This document shows positions 1-5,466 of a stretch of DNA of 5,564 bases, piece by piece; positions within the stretch are counted from its first letter, which is position 1, and the number at the start of each line of letters is the position of its first letter. Origin of the DNA: an uncultured Ruminococcus sp. (GTDB taxonomy: Bacteria; Bacillota; Clostridia; Oscillospirales; Ruminococcaceae); contig USEH01000149.1 of the NCBI GenBank assembly GCA_900553675.1, positions 1-5,564 of the forward strand. Direction: 5' to 3'. Made by a program: the position numbers and the translations under genes. The notes under the pieces are model-generated. The model was not told where the DNA came from and searched no databases. It saw only the letters and a program-made list of their open reading frames with translations.

Positions 1-459
1 GGCACGGTTATGGACACCATCCGCTACGGCAGGCTTGATGCCAGCGACGAGGAGTGTATGGCGGCGGCAGAGCTTGCGGGCGCAAACAGCTTTATAGAAA
101 GGCTTCCCGACGGCTACAACACCATGCTCACCGAAAACGGAGCAAATCTTTCGCAGGGACAGCGCCAGCTGCTTTCGATAGCAAGGGTTGCGGTTGCCGA
201 CCCGCCGGTAATGATTTTAGACGAAGCCACAAGCTCGATAGACACCCGAACCGAAGCGATAGTCCAGCGCGGCATGGACGCTCTTATGATTGGAAGGACA
301 GTATTTGTCATTGCGCACCGGCTTTCAACGGTCAAGAATTCGGATGTTATAATTGTTTTGGATCACGGAAGGATTATCGAGCGCGGAAGCCATGACGAGC
401 TGATTGCCGCTAAAGGGCAGTATTATCAGCTTTATACCGGAGCGTTTGAGTTGGAATAG
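1..459 (+). CDS. ABC exporter ATP-binding subunit, C-terminal part (5' end outside window)
   Basis: This is the last 152 residues of the nucleotide-binding domain of an ABC exporter, most likely of the fused membrane-plus-ATPase multidrug/lipid/peptide type (MsbA/BmrA/BmrD-like). The reading frame is open to the first base (GTVMDTIRYG), so the ATG at 10 is internal. Numbering from the first visible codon, one sees the ABC signature LSQGQRQ (50-56), Walker B VMILDE with the catalytic Glu (70-75), the D-loop SSID (78-81) and the switch His in IAHRLST (about 106). Walker A and the Q-loop would lie upstream. The signature has Gln where LSGGQ has its first Gly, a variant I recall as common in heterodimeric exporters of Firmicutes. 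With Walker B Glu and the switch His both present, this looks like a catalytically competent half. The partner subunit and substrate cannot be told from here. It is the last gene of its transcript, because a strong terminator follows directly. Confidence 0.95.
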   Translation, partial: GTVMDTIRYGRLDASDEECMAAAELAGANSFIERLPDGYNTMLTENGANLSQGQRQLLSIARVAVADPPVMILDEATSSIDTRTEAIVQRGMDALMIGRTVFVIAHRLSTVKNSDVIIVLDHGRIIERGSHDELIAAKGQYYQLYTGAFELE

Positions 460-460
460 T

Positions 461-490
461 AAAAAAGACCCCTTTGCGGGGTCTTTTTTT
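461..490 (+). terminator. Intrinsic terminator of the ABC exporter gene
   Basis: A perfect 12-bp stem is formed by 461-472 (AAAAAAGACCCC) and 478-489 (GGGGTCTTTTTT) around the 5-nt loop TTTGC, with a T run at 484-490. It starts 2 nt after the stop codon. The A run on the left arm means it could also end transcripts arriving from the right. Confidence 0.95.
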
Positions 491-495
491 AGTTA

Positions 496-640
496 TGCAC
501 TCGCTTGCGCGAGCGTGATGTCGCTTCGCTGTGATTCGCTTTGCTAGTGATGCAATCGTTTCATCATTCGATGAAACGCGCACGGCGCGATGAGGTATCG
601 CCTTACGGCGATGGATTTTAAGATGACGGCTTCGCCGCTG
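496..640. repeat. Cluster of short, sequence-diverse hairpins (intergenic, no gene)
   Basis: This stretch has no gene and is packed with short inverted repeats whose stems differ in sequence. They are CTCGC/GCGAG (500-504/509-513, loop TTGC), CGTTTCATC/GATGAAACG (557-565/570-578, loop ATTC), CGCGC/GCGCG (577-581/585-589, loop ACG), ATCGCC/GGCGAT (597-602/607-612, loop TTAC) and CGGC/GCCG (627-630/634-637, loop TTC). Two further degenerate units with TCGCTTCGCT and TCGCTTTGCT lie at 521-545. Most units are joined by GTGATG, GATG or close variants. The pattern of changing stems with kept pairing and kept linkers resembles hairpin clusters I recall from intergenic DNA of gut Clostridia. The role is unknown. 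It is neither CRISPR nor a simple tandem repeat. Confidence 0.7.
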
Positions 641-688
641 AGTGGAGGGCTTCTAAATCTTTATTATCGAACATTTGCCCAATAATAT

Positions 689-725
689 CCCCCGCAGAGA
701 GCTGAACGATAGCTTTCTGCGGGGG
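689..725 (-). terminator. Stem-loop terminator of the solute-binding protein gene
   Basis: CCCCCGCAGAGAGCT (689-703) pairs with AGCTTTCTGCGGGGG (711-725), giving about 15 bp with one G:T pair and a 7-nt loop. It starts 19 bp past the stop codon of the minus-strand gene. There is no clean T run on the minus strand after it (GATATTATTG), so it may act mainly as a 3' RNA-stabilising or weaker terminator structure. Its place between two converging genes also suits a bidirectional block. Confidence 0.7.
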
Positions 726-744
726 AATATCATATCATATAAAA

Positions 745-2199
745 TTATGCGGCATCAGGGTCGAATTCAGATATCTGCTTATTCAGTTCATCGACATAGT
801 AGGCAAGCTTTTCACTGTTGCTTTCCTTCAGCTGTGCCCATGTTTTGGCATCGTTGGAGTGACCATTACCTTCAATTGTGGAAACTACGTCTGCAAGCTG
901 TTTGCCAAGACCGTATTCATAGTATATTAAGGTATGCTCACTGTTATTTGCAAGTGCGTGGCAGGTGTCCCACATATCGAGCATCTCCTGTGTCCACAGG
1001 TAGATTTCCTCCTTCTGGCGCTTGTCGATGCTTATAACAGTCGGGTCGAGGACCTTGAATCTTTCACAGGCAGCAAGAAGTGCAACGCCTTCGGGGTTTT
1101 CAGCACCCTTTACCAAGAAATAGCCACCCGGCATCGATTCGATATAATATTTGCCGTCGCCCTGTGGGTCACGCGGGGTTGGGCAGAACATTACTTCGCC
1201 TTCTCTGACATCGCCCCAGACATTGGATATATCAGCAACCGGACCGGTGAAGCAATAGTCGTGTCTTATGTAGAACAGACAGTCGCCTTCCTTAATTCCG
1301 CCGCCTTCAACGCCGTTGCGTATAGAATAACCGTTTTTCCATGTCGGGAACATACACTGGTTTTTGGAGAGATTGTATAAAAGCGTCGCGGCGCGTTCAA
1401 GACCGGGTTCGTCGATGTTGGATATATATTTATTCTGAGCAGGGTCGTATTCAACGACGCCTATGCCGCTTGAGTGCATAAGACCGGAGGAGTAGCTAAA
1501 GCCATCGAGAGCATAGCGGTTCTCGTCTGGGTCGGAGAAGTCAACGCACATTTCATAGAAGATATCCCATGTCCATTCATCGTTTGCGTAAAGCTCAGCT
1601 GGGTCGTCAAAGCCCCATTCTTCGACAACTCTGCGGTTGTAGGCGCATACCGGTCCCGCATAGTTATCGGTGGCCATAACGTAGGTGCGACCGCCCAGTG
1701 AGAAGTAGTTGTAGGCGAAATCCTTCATGCCCGACCAAAGGGCGTCGTCATAGTCGATATATGTATCCACCGGCTGGAACATACGCTTAATCGGCTTTTC
1801 AGGGAAGTTTTCGGGATAAGCTCCATAGAAATCAGGAGATGTTCCTGCCAATATAAGGTTTGCCAAGCCGTCGAATCTTTCACCGTATTCACATTCTATC
1901 CAGTTGACATCACAGCCGTATTTTTGCGAGAACGTCCAGTAGCCTGTGTTGATGATTTCATCATCTGAGTAGTTGTGGAAGGGATCTCCCCACGCATAAA
2001 AATCAACAGTTGTGCCTGCTGCAGAAGTAGTTTCAGCGTCCGGCAGCATGATTCCTGCGGCGGCGAGGATAGCTTCGGAATCCTCTGTTGAAAGAGTAAG
2101 CTTTACTATCTCACGTTTTTTCTTTCCGCATCCCCCAAACGTGAGGATCATAGACATACAAAGAACAATAGTCGCTGAAATCGCAAATATCCTTTTCAT
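745..2199 (-). CDS. Extracellular solute-binding lipoprotein (family 1, ABC sugar importer type)
   Basis: A 484-residue substrate-binding lipoprotein, anchored outside the membrane, that would hand a solute (probably a sugar or oligosaccharide) to an ABC importer. The first 24 residues are a lipoprotein signal: MKR, a hydrophobic stretch, then TFGGC with Cys24 as the predicted lipid-anchored residue. The -3 Phe is unusual for a lipobox. A charged, low-complexity linker runs to about residue 62, followed by the binding-protein domain (VDFYAWGD near 65-72, then GERFDGLANLILAGTSPDF, typical of family 1 proteins). I chose the ATG at 2199 because GGAGG lies 8 nt upstream; a longer frame opens with TTG at 2214, but that codon overlaps the ribosome binding site. 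No permease or ATPase gene adjoins it in this window. It has its own promoter and a 3' stem-loop, so it appears to be a single-gene unit. The ligand is unknown. Confidence 0.92.
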   Translation of the reverse strand: MKRIFAISATIVLCMSMILTFGGCGKKKREIVKLTLSTEDSEAILAAAGIMLPDAETTSAAGTTVDFYAWGDPFHNYSDDEIINTGYWTFSQKYGCDVNWIECEYGERFDGLANLILAGTSPDFYGAYPENFPEKPIKRMFQPVDTYIDYDDALWSGMKDFAYNYFSLGGRTYVMATDNYAGPVCAYNRRVVEEWGFDDPAELYANDEWTWDIFYEMCVDFSDPDENRYALDGFSYSSGLMHSSGIGVVEYDPAQNKYISNIDEPGLERAATLLYNLSKNQCMFPTWKNGYSIRNGVEGGGIKEGDCLFYIRHDYCFTGPVADISNVWGDVREGEVMFCPTPRDPQGDGKYYIESMPGGYFLVKGAENPEGVALLAACERFKVLDPTVISIDKRQKEEIYLWTQEMLDMWDTCHALANNSEHTLIYYEYGLGKQLADVVSTIEGNGHSNDAKTWAQLKESNSEKLAYYVDELNKQISEFDPDAA

Positions 2200-2207
2200 T
2201 TTTAGTT

Positions 2208-2212
2208 CCTCC
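2208..2212 (-). promoter_or_regulatory. Ribosome binding site deciding the solute-binding protein start
   Basis: On the minus strand GGAGG stands 8 nt before the ATG at 2199. The alternative TTG at 2214-2212 overlaps it, and no second Shine-Dalgarno sequence is evident further upstream, so the ATG is preferred. Confidence 0.85.
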
Positions 2213-2243
2213 AATTAATCGTAATCTGTTTGCGTATACATTA

Positions 2244-2272
2244 ATTTTAATATAAACAATCAATATTGTCAA
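2244..2272 (-). promoter_or_regulatory. Sigma-A promoter of the solute-binding protein gene
   Basis: On the minus strand a perfect -35 box TTGACA (2267-2272) is separated by exactly 17 bp from the -10 box TAAAAT (2244-2249). The expected start is near 2237, giving a leader of about 38 nt with no room for a riboswitch. The spacer is AT-rich, and the palindrome CAATATTG (2261-2268) overlaps the -35 box, which could be an operator. Confidence 0.8.
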
Positions 2273-2462
2273 TCACTTTTTGTGCATGATTTCTATGAGA
2301 GGTTACAGATTGTGTTACCTTTCGGAGACAAGCTCAAGTGCAAATCCGATTCAGCCGTGTCTATAAACCCGCGCTATTACTGCGTTTGCAGGATTTGACT
2401 GCGATTTTTATGTTTCGGAGACGTGCCGAAAACTCCAATATTTACATTGTGTTTTCTGCACT
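2273..2462. other. Intergenic region between tetR and the solute-binding protein gene, no gene seen
   Basis: No credible coding frame or RNA gene is visible here. The stretch holds an exact 10-bp direct repeat TTTCGGAGAC (2320-2329 and 2413-2422). The second copy forms a small stem-loop TTTCGG/CCGAAA (2413-2418/2426-2431), which lies about 30 nt past the tetR stop on the minus strand. That stem lacks a T run, so it is at best a weak terminator. An imperfect dyad GGTTACA-N5-TGTTACC sits at 2301-2319, about 30 bp upstream of the solute-binding protein -35 box. Confidence 0.5.
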
Positions 2463-2999
2463 TTATTCGGAGAAATCTATGGAGGCTATAAACTGCTGAA
2501 TGCTTTTGTCGGGTGAGGACAGTATATCGCTTATTTCCTTGGGAGTATCGTGCATATCTCGCCTTATCCATTCCATCAGCACACCGTATACTCCCCCTGC
2601 AAGGCAGGCTTTTTTAAAGGCTGTTTCGGGGTTGTCCTGCGGTCTTGGTCCCACAAGGTTTTGGATGTTTGTAAGCAGGAGATGCTCTAAGCTCTGCTTT
2701 TTAAGAAGTCCCGCAACGCCCTTAAAGTCGAGGCAGGCTTCAAAAAAGCTTTCGATATAGTCCTCCGACGGCGACGATTTGAACTCCTCCCACCACTCGC
2801 GGGAGCGTTCTTCGAGCATGGAGACTAAAACCTCCTCCTTGCTTTTGTAATTCCGGTAAAACGACACCCTCGAAACCCCCGCCTTGCGGGTTAATGCGGA
2901 GATGGTTATGTCGGAAATGCTGAGGTTTTCCATCAGGATCAGCAGGGCTTCGGTTATGCTTTCGCGGATTATCTGGTTGTTGATGTTTTTTCTGCGCAT
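2463..2999 (-). CDS. TetR/AcrR-family transcriptional regulator
   Basis: A 178-residue cytoplasmic DNA-binding protein, normal size for TetR regulators. The N-terminal domain has the family pattern: a helix ESITEALLILMEN, then SISDITISALTRKAGVSRVSFYRNYKSKEEVL (about 27-58) with the helix-turn-helix in the middle and the characteristic FYRNYKSKEE. The rest is a helical ligand-binding and dimerisation domain; its ligand is unknown. The ATG at 2999 is preferred because AGGAAG lies 6 nt upstream; a TTG at 3035 would add 12 lysine-rich residues and has no clear ribosome binding site. It is divergent from degV with a palindrome between them, the usual layout for a TetR protein that represses itself and its neighbour. 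The sequence resembles the DhaS-like TetR group in the HTH region, which is suggestive because DegV and DhaK proteins share a fold, but that assignment is from memory and tentative. Confidence 0.93.
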   Translation of the reverse strand: MRRKNINNQIIRESITEALLILMENLSISDITISALTRKAGVSRVSFYRNYKSKEEVLVSMLEERSREWWEEFKSSPSEDYIESFFEACLDFKGVAGLLKKQSLEHLLLTNIQNLVGPRPQDNPETAFKKACLAGGVYGVLMEWIRRDMHDTPKEISDILSSPDKSIQQFIASIDFSE

Positions 3000-3005
3000 G
3001 AATAT

Positions 3006-3011
3006 CTTCCT
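3006..3011 (-). promoter_or_regulatory. Ribosome binding site deciding the tetR start
   Basis: On the minus strand AGGAAG lies 6 nt before the ATG at 2999. It falls inside the longer frame that would start at TTG 3035, which argues for the shorter protein. Confidence 0.75.
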
Positions 3012-3029
3012 TTTTGTGATGGTTTTTGA

Positions 3030-3084
3030 GGACAAAATAGATACAACCCTTGCAATATTGTTTCAGTTTTCAACAAAGTTGTCC
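3030..3084 (-). other. Inverted repeats in the predicted tetR leader
   Basis: If tetR is transcribed from the promoter at 3113-3141, its leader is about 107 nt. It would contain the long-range pair GGACAA/TTGTCC (3079-3084 and 3030-3035) and the small hairpin CAAC-TTT-GTTG (3071-3081). The outer pair ends about 18 nt before the tetR ribosome binding site. The section also holds a single copy of the operator half-site GATACA (3040-3045). Function is unproven; short inverted repeats in AT-rich DNA can arise by chance. Confidence 0.35.
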
Positions 3085-3091
3085 TAAGATG

Positions 3092-3120
3092 TTGATTTTT
3101 TGAGAATGAAGTAATATAAT
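3092..3120 (+). promoter_or_regulatory. Sigma-A promoter of degV
   Basis: The -35 box TTGATT (3092-3097) and the perfect -10 box TATAAT (3115-3120) are 17 bp apart. The expected start is near 3127, inside the palindrome at 3124-3137, leaving a leader of about 84 nt. Confidence 0.8.
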
Positions 3121-3141
3121 TATGATACATTTGTATCTTAA
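3113..3141 (-). promoter_or_regulatory. Probable promoter of tetR, overlapping the degV promoter
   Basis: On the minus strand TTAAGA (3136-3141) and TATATT (3113-3118) are 17 bp apart. The -10 box is close to consensus and the -35 box is weak (4 of 6). The two opposing -10 boxes overlap, and the palindrome at 3124-3137 lies across the spacer and the edge of the -35 box. A tetR promoter nearer the gene is possible, but I saw none as good. Confidence 0.5.
3124..3137. promoter_or_regulatory. Candidate TetR operator
   Basis: A perfect 14-bp palindrome, GATACA-TT-TGTATC. It extends to 20 bp (3121-3140) as TA-N-[palindrome]-N-TA. It covers the predicted transcription start of degV and the spacer of the predicted tetR promoter, so binding of a TetR dimer should block both. 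Size, symmetry and place match known TetR-family operators; binding by the adjacent regulator is an inference. Confidence 0.7.
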
Positions 3142-3210
3142 TAATGTCAAGTACATAGCGCAAAAAAATTATTTCCTGCGCAAATCTATTTTTTAGGAGA
3201 AATCAGCAAA

Positions 3211-4101
3211 ATGCCAATCAGCGATTACATCATTTATTCCGATATTTCAGCCGACATTCCGGCAGCCTATGCCGTTGAAAAGGACATCCGCTTTATTCCC
3301 ATGAGCTACACTTTAGGAAGCGAAGACCGCGTCTGCTCCTCCATCGAGCCGGACGAAATCCTTAAAAAGTTTTACGACGGTCAGCGAAACGGCGACCTCA
3401 CCCACACCACACAGATATCCCCCTTTATGTATGTCGAGATTTTCGAGCCGCTTTTAAAAGAGGGTAAGTCGGTTTTGTACATCTCACTTTCAAGCGGACT
3501 TTCAAATACATATAATTCCTCCCTTATAGCCGCCGACGAGCTTAACGAAAAGTATCCCGAAGCCAGACTTGTCTGTGTAGACTCACTCGCTGCCACCGGC
3601 GGAATGGGCGCGCTTTTGGAGATGGCAGTAAAAAACCGCGAGGGCGGCATGAGCATCGAGGAGAACGCCAAGTATCTCGAGGAAAACAGGCTGAGAATAT
3701 ACCACTGGTTTATGGTTGAGGATCTGATGTATTTAAAACGGGGCGGAAGAATACCCGCAACCACGGCGATTGTAGGCTCGGCGCTGAACATCAAGCCGCT
3801 TTTAAAGGTGGAAAGGGACGGCACTCTTTCAACCTTCGCAAAAAAGCGCGGCGCAAAGGCTGCAATGAACGAGCTGTTAGAGCTTTACAAAACCCACTCG
3901 GTCGGCGGGGACAAAGAAAGAATAATCATAATCCACGCGGACGACCCTGCCAAGGCGGAGTATCTCAAGGCGGGAGTGCTTGCCGTCAATCCGAAGGCGG
4001 ATATCTCAACCGTAATGCTTTCCCCCATCATCGGCGCGCACGTAGGTCCCGGAATGTGTGCTATTGTGCATATTGCCGCCGAGGGTGTGGAAAGACCCTG
4101 A
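3211..4101 (+). CDS. DegV-family fatty-acid-binding protein
   Basis: A 296-residue cytoplasmic protein of the DegV family, full length. Characterised relatives (FakB) bind a fatty acid and present it to the kinase FakA, which makes acyl-phosphate for phospholipid synthesis. Visible family signatures are SDISADIP (9-17, equivalent of the usual TDSTADLP), TTQIS (66-70, usual TSQPS), SSGLSNTYNSS (94-104), VEDLMYLKRGGRIP (169-182), LNIKPLL (192-198) and IGAHVGPG (274-281). Deviations from consensus in the first two motifs touch the lipid head-group region and may mark a distinct ligand preference. The start is supported by AGGAGA 10 nt upstream (3195-3200). It is divergent from the TetR gene with a shared palindrome, suggesting ligand-responsive control, possibly by a fatty acid or related lipid (inference). 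A strong terminator follows, so it is monocistronic. No fakA is in the window. Confidence 0.95.
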   Translation: MPISDYIIYSDISADIPAAYAVEKDIRFIPMSYTLGSEDRVCSSIEPDEILKKFYDGQRNGDLTHTTQISPFMYVEIFEPLLKEGKSVLYISLSSGLSNTYNSSLIAADELNEKYPEARLVCVDSLAATGGMGALLEMAVKNREGGMSIEENAKYLEENRLRIYHWFMVEDLMYLKRGGRIPATTAIVGSALNIKPLLKVERDGTLSTFAKKRGAKAAMNELLELYKTHSVGGDKERIIIIHADDPAKAEYLKAGVLAVNPKADISTVMLSPIIGAHVGPGMCAIVHIAAEGVERP

Positions 4102-4120
4102 TACTAATTTGCAATAATAT

Positions 4121-4163
4121 AATCCGCTGCGGGTAACCCTTCTCGCCCGCAGCGGATTTTTTT
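4121..4163 (+). terminator. Intrinsic terminator of degV
   Basis: A perfect 13-bp stem pairs AATCCGCTGCGGG (4121-4133) with CCCGCAGCGGATT (4146-4158) around a 12-nt loop, followed by a run of seven T (4157-4163). It lies 19 bp past the stop codon. Confidence 0.95.
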
Positions 4164-4171
4164 GCGCAGTA

Positions 4172-4200
4172 TTGAAATCTGTCGAAATAAATGCTATACT
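4172..4200 (+). promoter_or_regulatory. Extended -10 sigma-A promoter of the CmpB-like gene
   Basis: The -35 box TTGAAA (4172-4177) and -10 box TATACT (4195-4200) are 17 bp apart, with a TGC extension (4192-4194) directly before the -10. The expected start is near 4207, so the leader before the ATG at 4223 would be only about 16 nt. Confidence 0.8.
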
Positions 4201-4222
4201 CTATTCAAGATTCTTTTCCTGA

Positions 4223-4981
4223 ATGGGGGTAATACTGTTGGGAATCTTTCTGACCTTGGCATTTCTTTTCTTTATAGGCTCGGTTTTTGGCTGGGTTTTA
4301 GAGCTGTTCTTCCGCCGCTTTATATCCGCAAACAACCCCGAGCGCAAGTGGATAAATCCGGGTTTCTGCGTTGGACCTTACCTTCCTCTTTACGGCAGCG
4401 GGCTGTGCATACTGTTTTTGATAGCCTCGCTGGAAAGGTTCAATATCTTTGAGAATCCGGTGACGGCTAAAATCGTGCTGTTTATCTGCATGGCTGTGTG
4501 CATGACGGTTATAGAGTACATCGCGGGAATAATCAGCTTAAAGCTTACAAACGTCCGCCTGTGGGACTATTCCAAGGAGTGGGGCAACATTCAGGGAATC
4601 ATCTGCCCAAAGTTTTCGTTCTTCTGGGCGGTGCTGGGCGCGCTTTACTACTTTCTGGTGCATCCGCACATACTTTCCGCGCTGCATTGGCTTTCAAACA
4701 ACCTTGCGTTTTCCTTCTTTATCGGTCTGTTTTACGGCGTTTTCGTTATAGACGTGGCGTATTCCTCCAACCTTATTTACAAGCTGAAAAAGTTTGCGGA
4801 CGAATATCAGGTAGTCGTTCGATATGAAGAGCTTAAGGCGCAGATACAGGCGGCAAGGGAAAAGGCAAACGAAAAGCAGCATTTCTTCCTGTTCATGCGC
4901 TCTGAGAGACCGCTGTATGAGCATCTGAAAGAGATGAGAGAGCAGTTTGAAAGCAGAGCAAAGAGATATAAAAAGCGTTAA
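4223..4981 (+). CDS. CmpB-family (putative ABC-transporter type IV) membrane protein
   Basis: A 252-residue integral membrane protein with the hallmarks of the ABC_trans_CmpB family (PF06541 as I recall it), common in Firmicutes and of unproven function. Hydrophobic segments lie at about 4-29, 56-72, 83-108, 128-148 and 160-182. Family motifs are GWVLELFF (23-30), INPGFCVGPYLPLYGSG (44-60) and LWDYSKEWGNIQGIICPKFSFFW (113-135). A charged tail of about 65 residues follows, probably cytoplasmic and helical (EELKAQIQAAREKANEKQ). The start is uncertain: ATG 4223 has no ribosome binding site and only about 16 nt of leader, while GGGGG (4225-4229) is well spaced before TTG 4238, which would give a protein 5 residues shorter. 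It precedes the small EF-hand-like gene by 42 bp with no terminator between, so both are probably co-transcribed. Confidence 0.88.
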   Translation: MGVILLGIFLTLAFLFFIGSVFGWVLELFFRRFISANNPERKWINPGFCVGPYLPLYGSGLCILFLIASLERFNIFENPVTAKIVLFICMAVCMTVIEYIAGIISLKLTNVRLWDYSKEWGNIQGIICPKFSFFWAVLGALYYFLVHPHILSALHWLSNNLAFSFFIGLFYGVFVIDVAYSSNLIYKLKKFADEYQVVVRYEELKAQIQAAREKANEKQHFFLFMRSERPLYEHLKEMREQFESRAKRYKKR

Positions 4982-4984
4982 TTC

Positions 4985-4997
4985 GGGGACTTTCCCC
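4985..4997 (+). other. Small intercistronic hairpin
   Basis: GGGGA (4985-4989) and TCCCC (4993-4997) form a 5-bp stem with a 3-nt loop just after the CmpB-like stop codon. No T run follows, so it should not terminate; it could mark the 3' end of a processed upstream message or be incidental. Confidence 0.35.
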
Positions 4998-5023
4998 ATC
5001 AAATAGAAAAGGAGATAATAACT

Positions 5024-5422
5024 ATGGCATTCGATTTTAAGGACATTTCAAAGCTTGCCGGCAAGGTAATGGGCGGCTTGGACAAAGACGGCGACGGCAT
5101 CGACATGGGCGACATCACCTCTGCTCTTAAGGGCGTCGGCGGGCTGGACATCGACGGGTTAGACCTTGACGGCATAACCGGCGCGATAAAGGGCTTCGGA
5201 AAGCTTAAAAATCTTGCCCCGACAGATGACAAGGTTCAGAGCAAGGTTTCTGACCTTAAGGGACTTATCGAAAAGAACGTTTCCGGCGGCTCGGAGGATA
5301 TTCTTAAGAAGATAGCGGGAGCGGTTTCCGGCGGCGATATCAAGGAGAAGATTGACGGTATCGGCGGAAGCGGAACCGGTGAGTTTGTCAAGAAGGCTAT
5401 TGAGGCGTTTGTTAAGAAGTAA
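5024..5422 (+). CDS. Small Asp/Gly/Lys-rich protein with EF-hand-like loop, function unknown
   Basis: I do not recognise this 132-residue protein. It has no signal peptide or membrane segment. Residues 20-27 (DKDGDGID) match the start of an EF-hand or dockerin calcium loop, but the acidic residue expected at loop position 12 is at position 11. An internal duplication is visible: GGLDKDGDGIDMGDITSALKG (17-37) lines up with GGLDIDGLDLDGITGAIKG (39-57) after a two-residue gap. The C-terminal half is predicted amphipathic helix separated by GG(S) turns (SGGSEDILKKIAGAVSGGD and EFVKKAIEAFVKK), ending in lysines. The start is firm: AAGGAG (5009-5014) lies 9 nt before the ATG. Good ribosome binding site, full frame and codon use like its neighbours argue that it is real. 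It is probably the second gene of the CmpB-like transcript. Calcium binding is only a possibility. Confidence 0.85.
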   Translation: MAFDFKDISKLAGKVMGGLDKDGDGIDMGDITSALKGVGGLDIDGLDLDGITGAIKGFGKLKNLAPTDDKVQSKVSDLKGLIEKNVSGGSEDILKKIAGAVSGGDIKEKIDGIGGSGTGEFVKKAIEAFVKK

Positions 5423-5438
5423 GTTTATATTCAGACTG

Positions 5439-5466
5439 ACTTAGTTTATATATCTGAGTTTTGTTT
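5439..5466 (+). terminator. Weak possible terminator after the small EF-hand-like gene
   Basis: ACTTAG (5439-5444) can pair with CTGAGT (5454-5459), 6 bp with one G:T, around an AT loop. The sequence TTTTGTTTG follows. The stem is AT-rich and weak; the stronger hairpins downstream at 5489-5539 could help stop or protect the transcript. Confidence 0.4.

Noticed and set aside
496..640. CRISPR array
   Set aside because: There is no constant repeat with unique spacers; each hairpin has a different stem, the units are shorter than CRISPR repeats, and no cas gene is nearby.
934..1380. 148-codon plus-strand open frame, and a second one at 675-1037
   Set aside because: Both lie largely or wholly antisense inside the well-supported solute-binding protein gene, have no ribosome binding site and show no recognisable domain; they are shadows of the real gene.
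2200..2462. Riboswitch in front of the solute-binding protein gene
   Set aside because: The predicted transcript leader is only about 38 nt, and the upstream DNA shows no known aptamer signature or terminator switch.
3000..3035. Longer tetR start at TTG 3035, adding 12 residues
   Set aside because: The ATG at 2999 has AGGAAG 6 nt upstream and the TTG has no clear ribosome binding site; the extra residues lie outside the family domain.
3381..3824. 147-codon minus-strand open frame
   Set aside because: It is fully antisense to degV, whose family motifs run through the whole region; low-complexity Ser-rich translation and no start signals.
5024..5422. Bacteriocin or secreted dockerin protein
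   Set aside because: There is no leader or signal peptide, no immunity or export gene follows, and the calcium-loop spacing does not match a dockerin repeat.
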